64,000 nucleotides of DNA from JAJXWB01 sp046349085 (GTDB lineage: Bacteria > Pseudomonadota > Alphaproteobacteria > Rhizobiales > Beijerinckiaceae). Of the stretch, positions 55,431 to 63,946 are shown piece after piece; the stretch's first letter is position 1; every line of letters starts with the position of its first letter. Made by a program: the position numbers and the translations under genes. The notes under the pieces were generated by a model, which saw only the letters and a program-made list of their open reading frames with translations, ran no database searches and was not told the origin of the DNA. The DNA lies in the NCBI GenBank assembly GCA_046349085.1, contig JAXMDA010000013.1, positions 3,963 to 67,962 of the forward strand, written 5' to 3'.

Positions 55431-57749
55431 TCAGGATCGAGAGTTGCACGCCCGCCAAAGCTTTTCCGGCGTGATTGGCATGTCGATGTCGGCGACGCCG
55501 CGCGACGACAGCGCGTCGATCACCGCATTGACCAGCGTCGGCGTGCCGGCGACCGTTCCGGATTCGCCGCAGCCCTTGGCGCCCAGCGGGTTGGTCTTGC
55601 ACGGCGCGCCGTCGAACAGTGCGACCTTGAACGACGGCATGTCGTCTGCGCGCGCAACCTTGTAGTCCATCAGGCTCGACGTCAGGAGCTGCCCGCCTGC
55701 GTCGTAGACGGCGCCTTCGTAGAGCGCCTGTCCGACGCCTTGTGCGATGCCGCCGTGGATTTGTCCGCGCACCAGCATCGGATTGACGGCGACGCCGACG
55801 TCGTCGAGCGTCGAATAACGCTCGATCTTCAGCGTCCCGGTATCGGGATCGATCGACACTTCCGCGATATGCGCGCCGTTCGGCCAGCTCGGCCCGTCGA
55901 CCTTCGCCGTCGAGCGCACCGACAGCCGCTGCTCGAACTCGCCGCGCGCCAGTTCGGCGAGCATGATCGAGCGATCCGTTCCCGCGACCGTGAAACGACC
56001 CGCGGCGTATTCGAGATCGCCCATTGCGGCTTCCAGATGTTCCGCGGCCTTTTCGCGCGCCTTCTCCAGCAGGTTCGCCGCGCCGACCGCGACGGCGGAG
56101 CCGCCGACGAACAGCGAGCGCGAGCCGACCGAGCCCATGCCCTGCGCAAGATCGGTGTCGCCCTGCACGATGCGCACTTGTCCGATCGGCACGTCGAGCG
56201 CGGCGGCGATCATCTGCGCATAGCTTGTTTCCAGCCCCTGCCCCATCGCCTGCGTCGCCGAATGGACGATGATCTCGCCATCGGCGGTTGCATGCACGTT
56301 CACCGTCTCCTGCAGCGTATTGCCGCCGGTCCATTCGATGTAGCTTGCGAGGCCCCGCCCATAGAGCAGGCCTTTCGCTTCCGCCGCCGCCTTGCGCGCC
56401 GCAAAGCCGTCCCAGTCGGCGGCGGCCGCGGCCTTGTCGAGCAGATCGGCGAAGGCGCCTGAATCGTAGACCTGGCCGACCGGCGTCGTGTACGGGAATT
56501 TGTCCGGGCGTACGGCGTTGATCTTGCGGATTTCGCGCGGGTCCATGCCGAGCTGGCGCGCGGCCGAATCCATCAGGCGCTCGATGATGTAGATGGCCTC
56601 CGGCCGCCCGGCGCCGCGATAGGCGCCGATCGGCGCGGTGTTGGTCATGACGGCGCTGATCTCGAATCGCACCGCCGGCACGTGGTAGACGCCGGTGGAG
56701 ACGAAGGGCGAGAGCACCAGTGGAATCAGGACGCCGACGCCCATCGGCGTCGCGCCGGCGTTTCCGAGGGATTGCGCACGAAAGGCCAGGATATGGCCCC
56801 GCGCGTCGAGCGCGAGAGCCGCCTTCGTCCAGAGATCGCGGCCGTGCGTGCCGCCGAGAAATTCCTCGATGCGGTCGGCGCGCCAGCGCACGGGCTTGCC
56901 CAGCTTCACGGCCGCATAGGCGACGAGCGCCTCTTCCGGATAGAGGTTCGTCTTCTGCCCGAAGCCGCCCCCGATATCGCCGACGACAACGCGAATGCTC
57001 TCTTTCGGTCGCTTGAGCACGGCGTCGGCCAGAATGTCGCGCGTCGTCGTCGGCGTCTGCGACTGCGTGCGCAGGATCAGGCGGCCGGTCGCCGCGTCGA
57101 CCTCCGCCAGCGCGCCGCGCGGCTCCAGCGCGAAGGGAATGAGCCGCTGGTTCATGATCTCGAGCGACACGACATGCGCGGCGGATGCGAAAATGTCATC
57201 CACCGCCGCCTTGTCCCCATAGGCGTGGGCCGCGACGAAATTGTCGGGCGCGTCCGGCCAGACCTGCGGCGCGCCGGGCCTGACCGCTTCGCGCACGTCG
57301 GTCACGGCCGGCAGGTCCTCGTACTCGACGGCGACCAGCTCGAGCGCGTCGTAGGCGGCTTCCCGCGTCTCCGCGACGATGGCGGCAAGCGGTTCGCCGA
57401 CGAAGCGCGTCGTCTCGTGCGCGAGGATGCGGCGCGGAGGCGCGTTCATGTCGGCGCCGTCCGGGCGCTTGAACAGCGGCGGCGGAGCGGGTAGCGCGCC
57501 GACGCCCTCGGCCACGAGATCGGCGCCCGTATAGACGGCCACGACGCCGGCGGCGGCCTTCGCCTCCGACGCGTCGACGGACGCAATGCGCGCATGGGCG
57601 CGCGGCGAGCGCAGCAAGACCATCCATAGCGCGCCAGCCTCCGCGCGGTCGTCGATGTAGCGGCCCTGCCCCGTCAACAGGCGCTCGTCCTCCAGCCGCG
57701 TGACCGACTGATGCGCGCCGAATTTCAGATTTGCCGGAAGTTCGTCCAT
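55431..57749 (-). CDS. Molybdenum hydroxylase large subunit (xanthine dehydrogenase / form II CoxL-like)
   Basis: 772 residues from ATG 57749 (MDELPANLKFGAHQSVTRLE), with GAGGG upstream. Molybdopterin-binding aldehyde oxidase fold: GRYIDD, RFVGEPLAAIVAETREAAYD, GGGFGQKTNLYPEEALVAYA, and the active-site loop AYRGAGR (residues 376-382), which is the form II type rather than AYRCSFR of CO dehydrogenase proper. The catalytic glutamate lies in GCGESG near the C-terminus. The FAD (medium) and 2Fe-2S (small) subunits are not adjacent. Probably hydroxylates an aldehyde or heterocycle; divergent from a TetR gene. Confidence 0.9.
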   Translation of the reverse strand: MDELPANLKFGAHQSVTRLEDERLLTGQGRYIDDRAEAGALWMVLLRSPRAHARIASVDASEAKAAAGVVAVYTGADLVAEGVGALPAPPPLFKRPDGADMNAPPRRILAHETTRFVGEPLAAIVAETREAAYDALELVAVEYEDLPAVTDVREAVRPGAPQVWPDAPDNFVAAHAYGDKAAVDDIFASAAHVVSLEIMNQRLIPFALEPRGALAEVDAATGRLILRTQSQTPTTTRDILADAVLKRPKESIRVVVGDIGGGFGQKTNLYPEEALVAYAAVKLGKPVRWRADRIEEFLGGTHGRDLWTKAALALDARGHILAFRAQSLGNAGATPMGVGVLIPLVLSPFVSTGVYHVPAVRFEISAVMTNTAPIGAYRGAGRPEAIYIIERLMDSAARQLGMDPREIRKINAVRPDKFPYTTPVGQVYDSGAFADLLDKAAAAADWDGFAARKAAAEAKGLLYGRGLASYIEWTGGNTLQETVNVHATADGEIIVHSATQAMGQGLETSYAQMIAAALDVPIGQVRIVQGDTDLAQGMGSVGSRSLFVGGSAVAVGAANLLEKAREKAAEHLEAAMGDLEYAAGRFTVAGTDRSIMLAELARGEFEQRLSVRSTAKVDGPSWPNGAHIAEVSIDPDTGTLKIERYSTLDDVGVAVNPMLVRGQIHGGIAQGVGQALYEGAVYDAGGQLLTSSLMDYKVARADDMPSFKVALFDGAPCKTNPLGAKGCGESGTVAGTPTLVNAVIDALSSRGVADIDMPITPEKLWRACNSRS

Positions 57750-57987
57750 GGGACCCTCGATTTCTCGCGCGAATCTGCCGGAAACGGTCGGCCCTGTCGA
57801 TCTCCGGCGGAAAGGCAGCACAGCAAGGGCGTCCGCAAGTCTCTGGACGCATGGCGATTTTCCAAGACCGCGTCGCCGGCGATCCTGCAACCGGGCGAAG
57901 TTGATACGGATCAATGAAATGTGGCCCTGAAACATGGTCGCTGGCATCAGGCGAAACACGCCTGCCATTCATACGGGGGCGAGGGAG

Positions 57988-58623
57988 ATGCACGTGGAAG
58001 CTGCGACCGCGACGAGCGGGGAGACGTCAGCCAGACGGATGACCAAGCCGCCAGGCGCATACCGTCATGGCGACTTGCGCAACGCGCTGATCGCCGCCGC
58101 GACTGAGCTCACCGTACAGCGCGGCGGGCCTGACTTCACCCTGCGCGAGATTGCCGCGATTACCGGGGTGCGCCACGCAGCGGTCTATCGTCATTTTGCG
58201 TCCAAGGGCGCGTTGCTCGAGGAGATCGCGCGGCTCGGCGTCCAGTCGCTGCGCGCGCGCATCGAGCAGGAGCAGGCGAGTTCGCCCGGCGACCGGCTCG
58301 AGGCGATCGCCAGCGACTATCTCGACTTCGCGGTTTCGCGTCCGGGCGAATATCGCGTCATGGCGCAGGAAGGCGGCGCCTCCTCGGCCCAGTATCGCGC
58401 CCTGCTCGACATGATGGCCGGCCCGGTCGCGGCCGCGCAGTCCGCCGGGGCGCTGAAAAAGGACGTGCCGGCGGAGATGCTGGCGCGGCTGTGGTGGGCT
58501 GAACTGCACGGGCTCGCCATGCTCGCCCTCAACTCGGCCGTGAAGGCGAGCGAACTGAAGGATTGCGTGCGCGCCGTCGCCCGCGTGTGGCGCGCCGACG
58601 CGCCGGCGCTTCAGCCGGCCTGA
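57988..58623 (+). CDS. TetR family regulator
   Basis: 211 residues from ATG 57988, which has GAGGG close upstream; starts at 57934 and 58039 are possible. HTH: GPDFTLREIAAITGVRHAAV, then YRHFASKGALLEEIARLG. The C-terminal domain resembles the WHG-type (RLWWAELHGLAMLALNSAVK). Divergent from the molybdenum hydroxylase gene, which it probably controls; no clear palindrome was spotted in the 238-bp interval. Confidence 0.87.
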   Translation: MHVEAATATSGETSARRMTKPPGAYRHGDLRNALIAAATELTVQRGGPDFTLREIAAITGVRHAAVYRHFASKGALLEEIARLGVQSLRARIEQEQASSPGDRLEAIASDYLDFAVSRPGEYRVMAQEGGASSAQYRALLDMMAGPVAAAQSAGALKKDVPAEMLARLWWAELHGLAMLALNSAVKASELKDCVRAVARVWRADAPALQPA

Positions 58624-58699
58624 CGCCGGCCGACTCTTCAATTCAGGCCGGCTTGACGCCGGCCGGTTCTTGAATGCTCAGGCCGGCTTGACGCCGGCC
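58612..58699. repeat. Three tandem 21-bp repeats at convergent gene ends
   Basis: CAGCCGGCCTGACGCCGGCC (58612), then CAGGCCGGCTTGACGCCGGC at 58644 and again at 58679, spaced 32 and 35 bp. Each is itself partly palindromic (GCCGGC). The first copy encodes the TetR C-terminus, the last the esterase C-terminus (AGVKPA). They may also act as a terminator region. Confidence 0.75.
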
Positions 58700-59583
58700 T
58701 GATGCAGGAAGGCAGCCGCTTCGTCCATGGCGCGGCGCGCCTCCGGCGTCCATCTGTTCGCGAAGACGAAGACGTGGGGCATGTCGCGCTCCACGCAGGT
58801 TTTCGTCGCGACGCCGGCCTGTTTCGCCCGCTCCGCCGCGCGAAGACAATCGTCCAGCAGGATTTCCGTGTCGCCGACCGAGAACAGGATCGGCGGCAGG
58901 CCCGTATAGTCGCCGTAAAGCGGCGAGGCCAGCGGATTGCGCGGGTCCTCGGGTCCGAGATAGGCGGCCGCGATCGTCTCGATGCCGTCGGACACCAGAA
59001 GCGGATCGCGCGTGGCGTTGCTCTTCATCGTCTCCCCGGTGATCGCAAGATCGGTCCAGGGCGAGAAGGCGATGGCCGCGTCCGGCAAGGGCAGGCCCTT
59101 GTCGCGCAAGTTGAGCAGTAGCGCCAGCGTCAGGCCGCCGCCCGCCGAATCGCCTGCGACATAGGCCGGCCCCTGCGCCGCCGCGCGCAACGCCGACCAC
59201 GCGGCGGTGGCGTCGTCGAGCGCGGCCGGGAAGGCGTGCTCGGGCGCGAGCCGATAGTCGGCCGCAAACACCCTGAGGCCGCGCCGCGCGAAAGCGCCGG
59301 TGATCGCGCGATGCGTGCGCGGCGACATGCCGACGTAGCCGCCGCCGTGCAGGTAGAGCAGCGTGCCCGTCGCCGGGGTCGCCTTCGCCTCCACCCATTC
59401 GCCGGGCACGCCGCCGAGCGTCGCCGGCGCGAAGGTCACGCCGCGCGGCGGAAAGGACCGCGCCGAATTGAACACGCGCCGCACGTCATGCGGCGTCTTC
59501 GACTTGGCCAGCCCGCGCTTGACGGTATGGCGAAGCGCAAAATTGATGAATCGGGATCTCAGGCTTGTCATGACGTCGCTCAT
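58678..59583 (-). CDS. Alpha/beta hydrolase fold esterase, hormone-sensitive lipase type
   Basis: 301 residues from ATG 59583, overlapping the preceding SDR stop. Oxyanion motif LLYLHGGGYVGMSP, nucleophile GDSAGGGLTLAL and the catalytic His region RDMPHVFVFAN mark the HSL (bacterial esterase IV) family. Hydrolyses short acyl esters or amides. Same operon as the SDR upstream. Confidence 0.9.
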   Translation of the reverse strand: MSDVMTSLRSRFINFALRHTVKRGLAKSKTPHDVRRVFNSARSFPPRGVTFAPATLGGVPGEWVEAKATPATGTLLYLHGGGYVGMSPRTHRAITGAFARRGLRVFAADYRLAPEHAFPAALDDATAAWSALRAAAQGPAYVAGDSAGGGLTLALLLNLRDKGLPLPDAAIAFSPWTDLAITGETMKSNATRDPLLVSDGIETIAAAYLGPEDPRNPLASPLYGDYTGLPPILFSVGDTEILLDDCLRAAERAKQAGVATKTCVERDMPHVFVFANRWTPEARRAMDEAAAFLHQAGVKPA

Positions 59584-60404
59584 TTCATCGCGCGTTCGAT
59601 GCCGCGCTTCATGATCTTCCAGTAGGTTCCGGGCATCAGCCGTTGCAGGATGTCGCCGCGCCGCGCGTCCGCGCCGATCAGCACGCGCGGCGCGCGCCGG
59701 TCCACGCCATCGAGAATGATGCGCGCCGCCACGGCCGGATCGGTCGTCAGGAAGGCGTCGAACTTCTTCATTTGCTCTTCGAGCTCGGTCGAATTCACGC
59801 CGGCGGGAATGCGCGCGGACAGCGCGATGCTCGTGCGTATGCCGCCGGGATGAACGACGGTGACGCCGATATTCGTCTCGCCCAGTTCGTGCCGCAGCGA
59901 TTCCGAAAAGCCGCGCAGGCCGAACTTGGCGGCGCAATAGGCGGTCTGGCCGGGCGGCGCCACCAGTCCGAACAGGCTCGATATATTCACGATATGCGCC
60001 ATCGGGCGGGCCTTCAGCGCCGGCAGGAACGCCTTGCACATGCGCACGGGGCCGTAGAAGTTGATGTTCATCAGCCATTCGAAATCGTCGAGCCCGATCT
60101 GCTCGAACGTGCCCGCGAGCGCGACGCCGGCATTGTTGACGACGAGGTCAACGCGGCCATGACGCTCGACGACGACATCGGGCAGCGCGGCGATCGCATG
60201 GGTGTCGGCCATGTCGAACATGTGCTCGCTGACATCGACGCCTGCGGCTCGGCACGCCTCGCAGGACTTGGCCAAGGCCTCCGGGTTGCGGTCGGTAAGC
60301 GCCAGCCGCGCGCCCCGCGCTGCGAGGCCGAGCGCCAGCGCCTGGCCGAGCCCGCCGCCCGCGCCGGTGACGACCGCCACCGCGTCTTTGAAGGGAAATG
60401 CCAT
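59580..60404 (-). CDS. SDR family NAD(P)-dependent oxidoreductase
   Basis: 274 residues from ATG 60404 (MAFPFKDAVAVVTGAGGGLG). NNAG in LVVNNAGVALAG, HIVNISSLFGLVAPPGQ and YCAAK give a complete active site. The C-terminal extension (MPGTYWKIMKRGIERAMK) is longer than in the two plus-strand SDRs and fits the acetoin/short-chain family often paired with HSL esterases. Confidence 0.9.
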   Translation of the reverse strand: MAFPFKDAVAVVTGAGGGLGQALALGLAARGARLALTDRNPEALAKSCEACRAAGVDVSEHMFDMADTHAIAALPDVVVERHGRVDLVVNNAGVALAGTFEQIGLDDFEWLMNINFYGPVRMCKAFLPALKARPMAHIVNISSLFGLVAPPGQTAYCAAKFGLRGFSESLRHELGETNIGVTVVHPGGIRTSIALSARIPAGVNSTELEEQMKKFDAFLTTDPAVAARIILDGVDRRAPRVLIGADARRGDILQRLMPGTYWKIMKRGIERAMK

Positions 60405-60430
60405 GCGTACGCCTCGCTCGATCCCGAAAA

Positions 60431-60533
60431 CCTCGTCCTGAGGAGCCTGCGCAGCAGGCGTCTCCAAGGATGGCCACATTACGCGCTCTTGCCCATGCTT
60501 CGAGACGCCGCTTCGCGGCTCCTCGGCATGAGG
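60431..60533. repeat. Intergenic palindromic repeat doublet, family B
   Basis: CCTCGTCCTGAGGAGCCTGC at the left, CGGCTCCTCGGCATGAGG at the right, with inner GGCGTCTCCAAGGATGGCC and CATGCTTCGAGACGCC arms. Third member of the family with 3056-3151 and 8738-8832. It occupies most of the 307-bp divergent interval between the SDR and aldolase genes. Confidence 0.8.
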
Positions 60534-60711
60534 GTCTGGTCCAGAATAGACATTCGCCTGACCTGAGGCGGCATGGTTATCCGCGCCCTCTGGGCGGCGC
60601 AACCCAAAGCGCCGCGCGAGGTTTCGCAAGCGCCGGCCAGCCATGTCCGCCCGCCGCTTGCAGGCGCAGGCGCGTTCATGGTCCAATCCGCTCCCTTCCG
60701 GAGAGCGCGCC

Positions 60712-61482
60712 TTGGACCTGCCGCAGAATACCTTCAAGCACGCCATAGCCGCCGGCCGTCAGCAGATTGGCCTCTGGTGCTCGCTCGCCAGCAATTATTC
60801 CGTCGAGGTGGTCGCCGGCTCCGGCTTCGACTGGCTGCTGCTCGATACAGAACATTCGCCCAACGAAATTCCTGACGTGCTGCGCCAGTTGCAGGCCACG
60901 ATGGAGAACAAGGTTCATCCGATCGTGCGTCCCGCCTGGAACGACATGGTGCTGATCAAGCGTTTCCTCGACATGGGCGTGCAGACGCTGCTGCTGCCGG
61001 TCGTCAACACCGCCGAGGAAGCCGCCGCCGCCGTGGCCGCCACCCGCTACCCGCCGCGCGGCGTGCGCGGTTTTTCCGGCTCCTCGCGTTCGTCGCGCTT
61101 CGGCCGCATCAACGACTATCACACGCGCTGCGAGAACGAGATCTGCGTGCTCGTGCAGGTCGAGACACAGAAAGGCCTCGACAATCTCGACGCCATCGTT
61201 GCGACGGAGGGCGTCGACGGCGTGTTCATCGGCCCCGGCGATCTGTCCGCGGCGATCGGTTATGTCGGCGACCAGAACAATCCGGCGGTGGTCGAGAAGA
61301 TCGTGGACATGATCCGGCGCATCCGCGCGGGCGGAAAGGCGGCCGGCATTCTCACGCCTGACGAGGGGCTGGCCCGGCGCTATATGGAGGCCGGCACGAC
61401 ATTCACCGCCGTCGGCTCCGACATCGGCCTGCTTGCGCGTCAGTCGGAAGCGCTCGCGCGGCGATTCAAGAGCGGGGCCTGA
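60712..61482 (+). CDS. hpaI: HpcH/HpaI family aldolase (4-hydroxy-2-oxo-acid aldolase)
   Basis: 256 residues from a TTG at 60712 (reading MDLPQNTFKHAIAAGRQQIG), chosen because it matches the usual family start and has CGGAGAG upstream; the ATG at 60643 adds a non-conserved stretch. Class II TIM-barrel aldolase: FDWLLLDTEHSPNE, metal-binding VETQKGLDNLD with Glu, and VFIGPGDLSAAIGY. Cleaves 4-hydroxy-2-oxo acids to pyruvate and an aldehyde. Family symbol; true substrate not known. The next gene starts 5 bp later. Confidence 0.88.
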   Translation: MDLPQNTFKHAIAAGRQQIGLWCSLASNYSVEVVAGSGFDWLLLDTEHSPNEIPDVLRQLQATMENKVHPIVRPAWNDMVLIKRFLDMGVQTLLLPVVNTAEEAAAAVAATRYPPRGVRGFSGSSRSSRFGRINDYHTRCENEICVLVQVETQKGLDNLDAIVATEGVDGVFIGPGDLSAAIGYVGDQNNPAVVEKIVDMIRRIRAGGKAAGILTPDEGLARRYMEAGTTFTAVGSDIGLLARQSEALARRFKSGA

Positions 61483-61486
61483 ATCC

Positions 61487-62914
61487 TTGAACGCTCACGA
61501 GGATATTTCACGGGACCGGATAGTCGAGGAGATCGCGGCGATCGTCGGCGCGGCGCATGTCGTTACCGACGATTTCGCCATGCAGCCCTACCTCGTCGAG
61601 GAGCGCGGCCTCTATCGCGGCGCCGCGCGCGCTGTCGTGCGGCCCGGCTCGGTCGAGGAAGTGTCGCGCCTGCTCGCATACTGCAACGCGCGCGGCGTGA
61701 AGATCGTGCCGCAGGGCGGCAACACCGGTCTTGTCGGCGGGCAGGTCCCCTCGCAGGCGGGCGACGAGATCGTGCTGTCGCTGCGCCGGCTCAATCGCGT
61801 GCGCGAGATCGACGCCACGGGCAACACGCTGATCGTCGATGCCGGAATAACGCTGCAGGGCGCGCAGGAGGCCGCTGACAAGGTCGATCGGCTGTTTCCG
61901 CTGTCGCTGCCGTCGGAGGGCTCCTGCACCATCGGCGGCAATCTCTCGACCAACGCAGGCGGCGTCGCCGCGCTCGCCTATGGCGTGGCGCGCGATCTGG
62001 CGATGGGGATCGAGGTCGTGCTGGCGGATGGCCGCGTCATGTCCGACCTCTGCAAGGTGAAGAAGAACAACACGGGTTACGATCTCAAGAACCTGTTCAT
62101 CGGCGCGGAAGGCACGCTGGGCGTCATCACCGGCGCGGTGCTGAGGCTCTTCCCGAAGCCGCGCGCCCGCGCCACCGGCTTCGTCGGGCTCGCCTCGCCC
62201 GAGGCCGCGCTCGGCCTGCTCGATATCGCCCTGTCGCGCGCGGGCTCCGACGTGAAGTCTTTCGAGATCATTCCGCGCATCGGCATCGATTTCGTGCTGA
62301 GGCATGGCGCCGACACGCGCGATCCGCTGCAGGAAAAACACGCCTGGTACGTGCTGATCGAACTGGCGTCGCAGACCGACGCCGCGCCGGAGGCGGCGCT
62401 CGAAAACCTGCTCGGCGAGGCGATCGAGCAGGGTTTCGTCGAGGACGCCGCCATCGCCGCCTCGCTCGACCAGCGCAACGACTTCTGGCGGCTGCGCGAG
62501 CTTCTCTCCGAAGTGCAGAAGCACGAGGGCGGGTCCATCAAGCACGATGTGTCCGTGCCGATATCGGCCGCGCCGGCCTTCCTCGCCGACGTCGAACGCG
62601 ACGTTGCGGCCGCCGTGCCGGGCGCGCGCATGGTCGCCTTCGGCCATCTCGGCGACGGCAATATCCATTGCAACGTGTCGCAGCCGGTCGGCGCCGACAA
62701 GCAGGCCTTTCTCGACCGCTGGCATGACGTGAACGCGATCGTGCACGGCCTCGTGGCTAAGTATCAGGGATCGATCTCGGCCGAGCACGGCATCGGCGTC
62801 ATGAAGCGCGACGAGCTTCCGCACGTGAAGGATCCGGTCGCGATGGAGCTGATGCGCACGCTCAAGCAGACGCTCGACCCGAAGGGGATTCTCAATCCGG
62901 GGAAGGTGCTGTAG
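61487..62914 (+). CDS. FAD-binding D-2-hydroxyacid dehydrogenase (D-2-HGDH / GlcD-like)
   Basis: 475 residues from a TTG at 61487, 5 bp after the aldolase stop. PCMH-type FAD-binding domain (VVPQGGNTGLVGGQVPSQAG-like: KIVPQGGNTGLVGGQVPSQ; SEGSCTIGGNLSTNAGGVAA) and FAD-oxidase C domain (AFGHLGDGNIHCNVS, SAEHGIGVMKRDEL). Oxidises D-2-hydroxy acids to 2-oxo acids, passing electrons to a flavoprotein or quinone. Coupling to HpaI suggests D-2-hydroxyacid to 2-oxo acid conversion in the same route. Confidence 0.9.
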   Translation: MNAHEDISRDRIVEEIAAIVGAAHVVTDDFAMQPYLVEERGLYRGAARAVVRPGSVEEVSRLLAYCNARGVKIVPQGGNTGLVGGQVPSQAGDEIVLSLRRLNRVREIDATGNTLIVDAGITLQGAQEAADKVDRLFPLSLPSEGSCTIGGNLSTNAGGVAALAYGVARDLAMGIEVVLADGRVMSDLCKVKKNNTGYDLKNLFIGAEGTLGVITGAVLRLFPKPRARATGFVGLASPEAALGLLDIALSRAGSDVKSFEIIPRIGIDFVLRHGADTRDPLQEKHAWYVLIELASQTDAAPEAALENLLGEAIEQGFVEDAAIAASLDQRNDFWRLRELLSEVQKHEGGSIKHDVSVPISAAPAFLADVERDVAAAVPGARMVAFGHLGDGNIHCNVSQPVGADKQAFLDRWHDVNAIVHGLVAKYQGSISAEHGIGVMKRDELPHVKDPVAMELMRTLKQTLDPKGILNPGKVL

Positions 62915-62927
62915 CAGCCACGCAACT

Positions 62928-63015
62928 GTCATCCCCGCGAAAGCGGGGATCCAGCCCCCGCGACTTGCAAGCGACTCTGGATTCCCGATCGCGGCTGCGC
63001 CGCGTCGGGAATGAC
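62928..63015. repeat. Intergenic palindromic repeat, family A, copy 3
   Basis: GTCATCCCCGCGAAAGCGGG, then CTCTGGATTCCCGATCGCGG and the terminal GTCGGGAATGAC. The left 27 bases are identical to copy 2 at 7877. It lies between the dehydrogenase and the last crotonase gene. Confidence 0.8.
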
Positions 63016-63036
63016 ATCCGGCATACAAGGGAGAAA

Positions 63037-63846
63037 ATGATGAAAGACCGCGTTTCCATCGACCTGAAGGATGGCGTCGCCGACGTCCGTCTGATCCGCG
63101 CCGACAAGATGAACGCGCTGGACGAAGCCATGTTCGACGGCCTGGTCGAAGCCGGCGAGAAGCTGATGACGATGAAGGGCCTGCGCGCCGTCGTTCTGTC
63201 GGGCGAGGGCCGCGCCTTCTGCGCCGGCCTCGACATGGGCCGTTTCGAGGCGATGAAAAGCAAGGGAGAGGCCCTGGCCGGAATGCGCGATCTGCGCGCC
63301 CGCACGCACGGCCCCGCCAACAAGCCGCAATGGGCGGCCTGGGTCTGGCGCGAACTGCCCGTTCCGGTGATCGCGGCCGTGCACGGCGTCGCGCTCGGCG
63401 GCGGCTTCCAGCTCGCGCTCGGCGCCGACATGCGCTACGCGACGCCCGACTGCAAGATGTCGATCCTGGAAATCCGCTGGGGCCTCGTGCCCGACGTCGC
63501 CGGCACGCAGATCATGCGCCATCTCGCCCGCGAGGACATCGTGCGGGAACTGACCTACACCGGCCGCATCTTCACGGGCGAAGAAGCCTTCCAGTACGGC
63601 TTCGTCACCCGCGTGACGGCGGACCCCCGCGCCGCGGCGCTGGAGACGGCCCGCGAGATCGCGGGCAAGAACCCCCATGCCGTCCGCGCCGCCAAGCGCC
63701 TGCTCAACCTCGCCGTCGTCACCGACGTGCAGACGGGGCTGGAGGCGGAATCGGTCGAGCAATTCGCCCTGATCGGCAGCCCCAACCAGATCGAGGCGGT
63801 CAAGGCGCAGATGGAGAAGCGCGCCCCGAATTTCGCGGAGCCGTAA
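63037..63846 (+). CDS. Crotonase/enoyl-CoA hydratase family protein
   Basis: 269 residues; ATG 63037 (a second at 63040) with AAGGGAG upstream. Crotonase fold: IRADKMNALDEAMFDGLVEA, GRAFCAGLDMGRFEAMKS, VHGVALGGGFQLALGADMRY, and a Glu in LEIRWGLVPDVAGTQIMRHL near the second catalytic position. Closer to the crotonase family than the protein at 48.7 kb, with a somewhat longer central loop. Acts on enoyl-CoA or a related substrate. Confidence 0.9.
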   Translation: MMKDRVSIDLKDGVADVRLIRADKMNALDEAMFDGLVEAGEKLMTMKGLRAVVLSGEGRAFCAGLDMGRFEAMKSKGEALAGMRDLRARTHGPANKPQWAAWVWRELPVPVIAAVHGVALGGGFQLALGADMRYATPDCKMSILEIRWGLVPDVAGTQIMRHLAREDIVRELTYTGRIFTGEEAFQYGFVTRVTADPRAAALETAREIAGKNPHAVRAAKRLLNLAVVTDVQTGLEAESVEQFALIGSPNQIEAVKAQMEKRAPNFAEP

Positions 63847-63915
63847 GCTGGAGCCGGGACCGCCGGCCCCAAAAACTTGCCTACCCGACGCCGCTTTTGC
63901 TATTGCGGCGCATTC

Positions 63916-63946
63916 CCCGGCCGCCGCTTCCGGCGGCCGGCCCGTT
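63916..63946 (+). terminator. Probable terminator after the last crotonase gene
   Basis: CCGGCCGCCG, loop CTTC, CGGCGGCCGG, then CCCGTTTTG. Strong stem with a short U-tract, about 70 bp after the stop. The last 50 bp of the window show nothing further. Confidence 0.65.

Noticed and set aside
58612..58699. CRISPR array
   Set aside because: Only three short palindromic units with 11-14 bp spacers, overlapping coding ends and with no cas genes.
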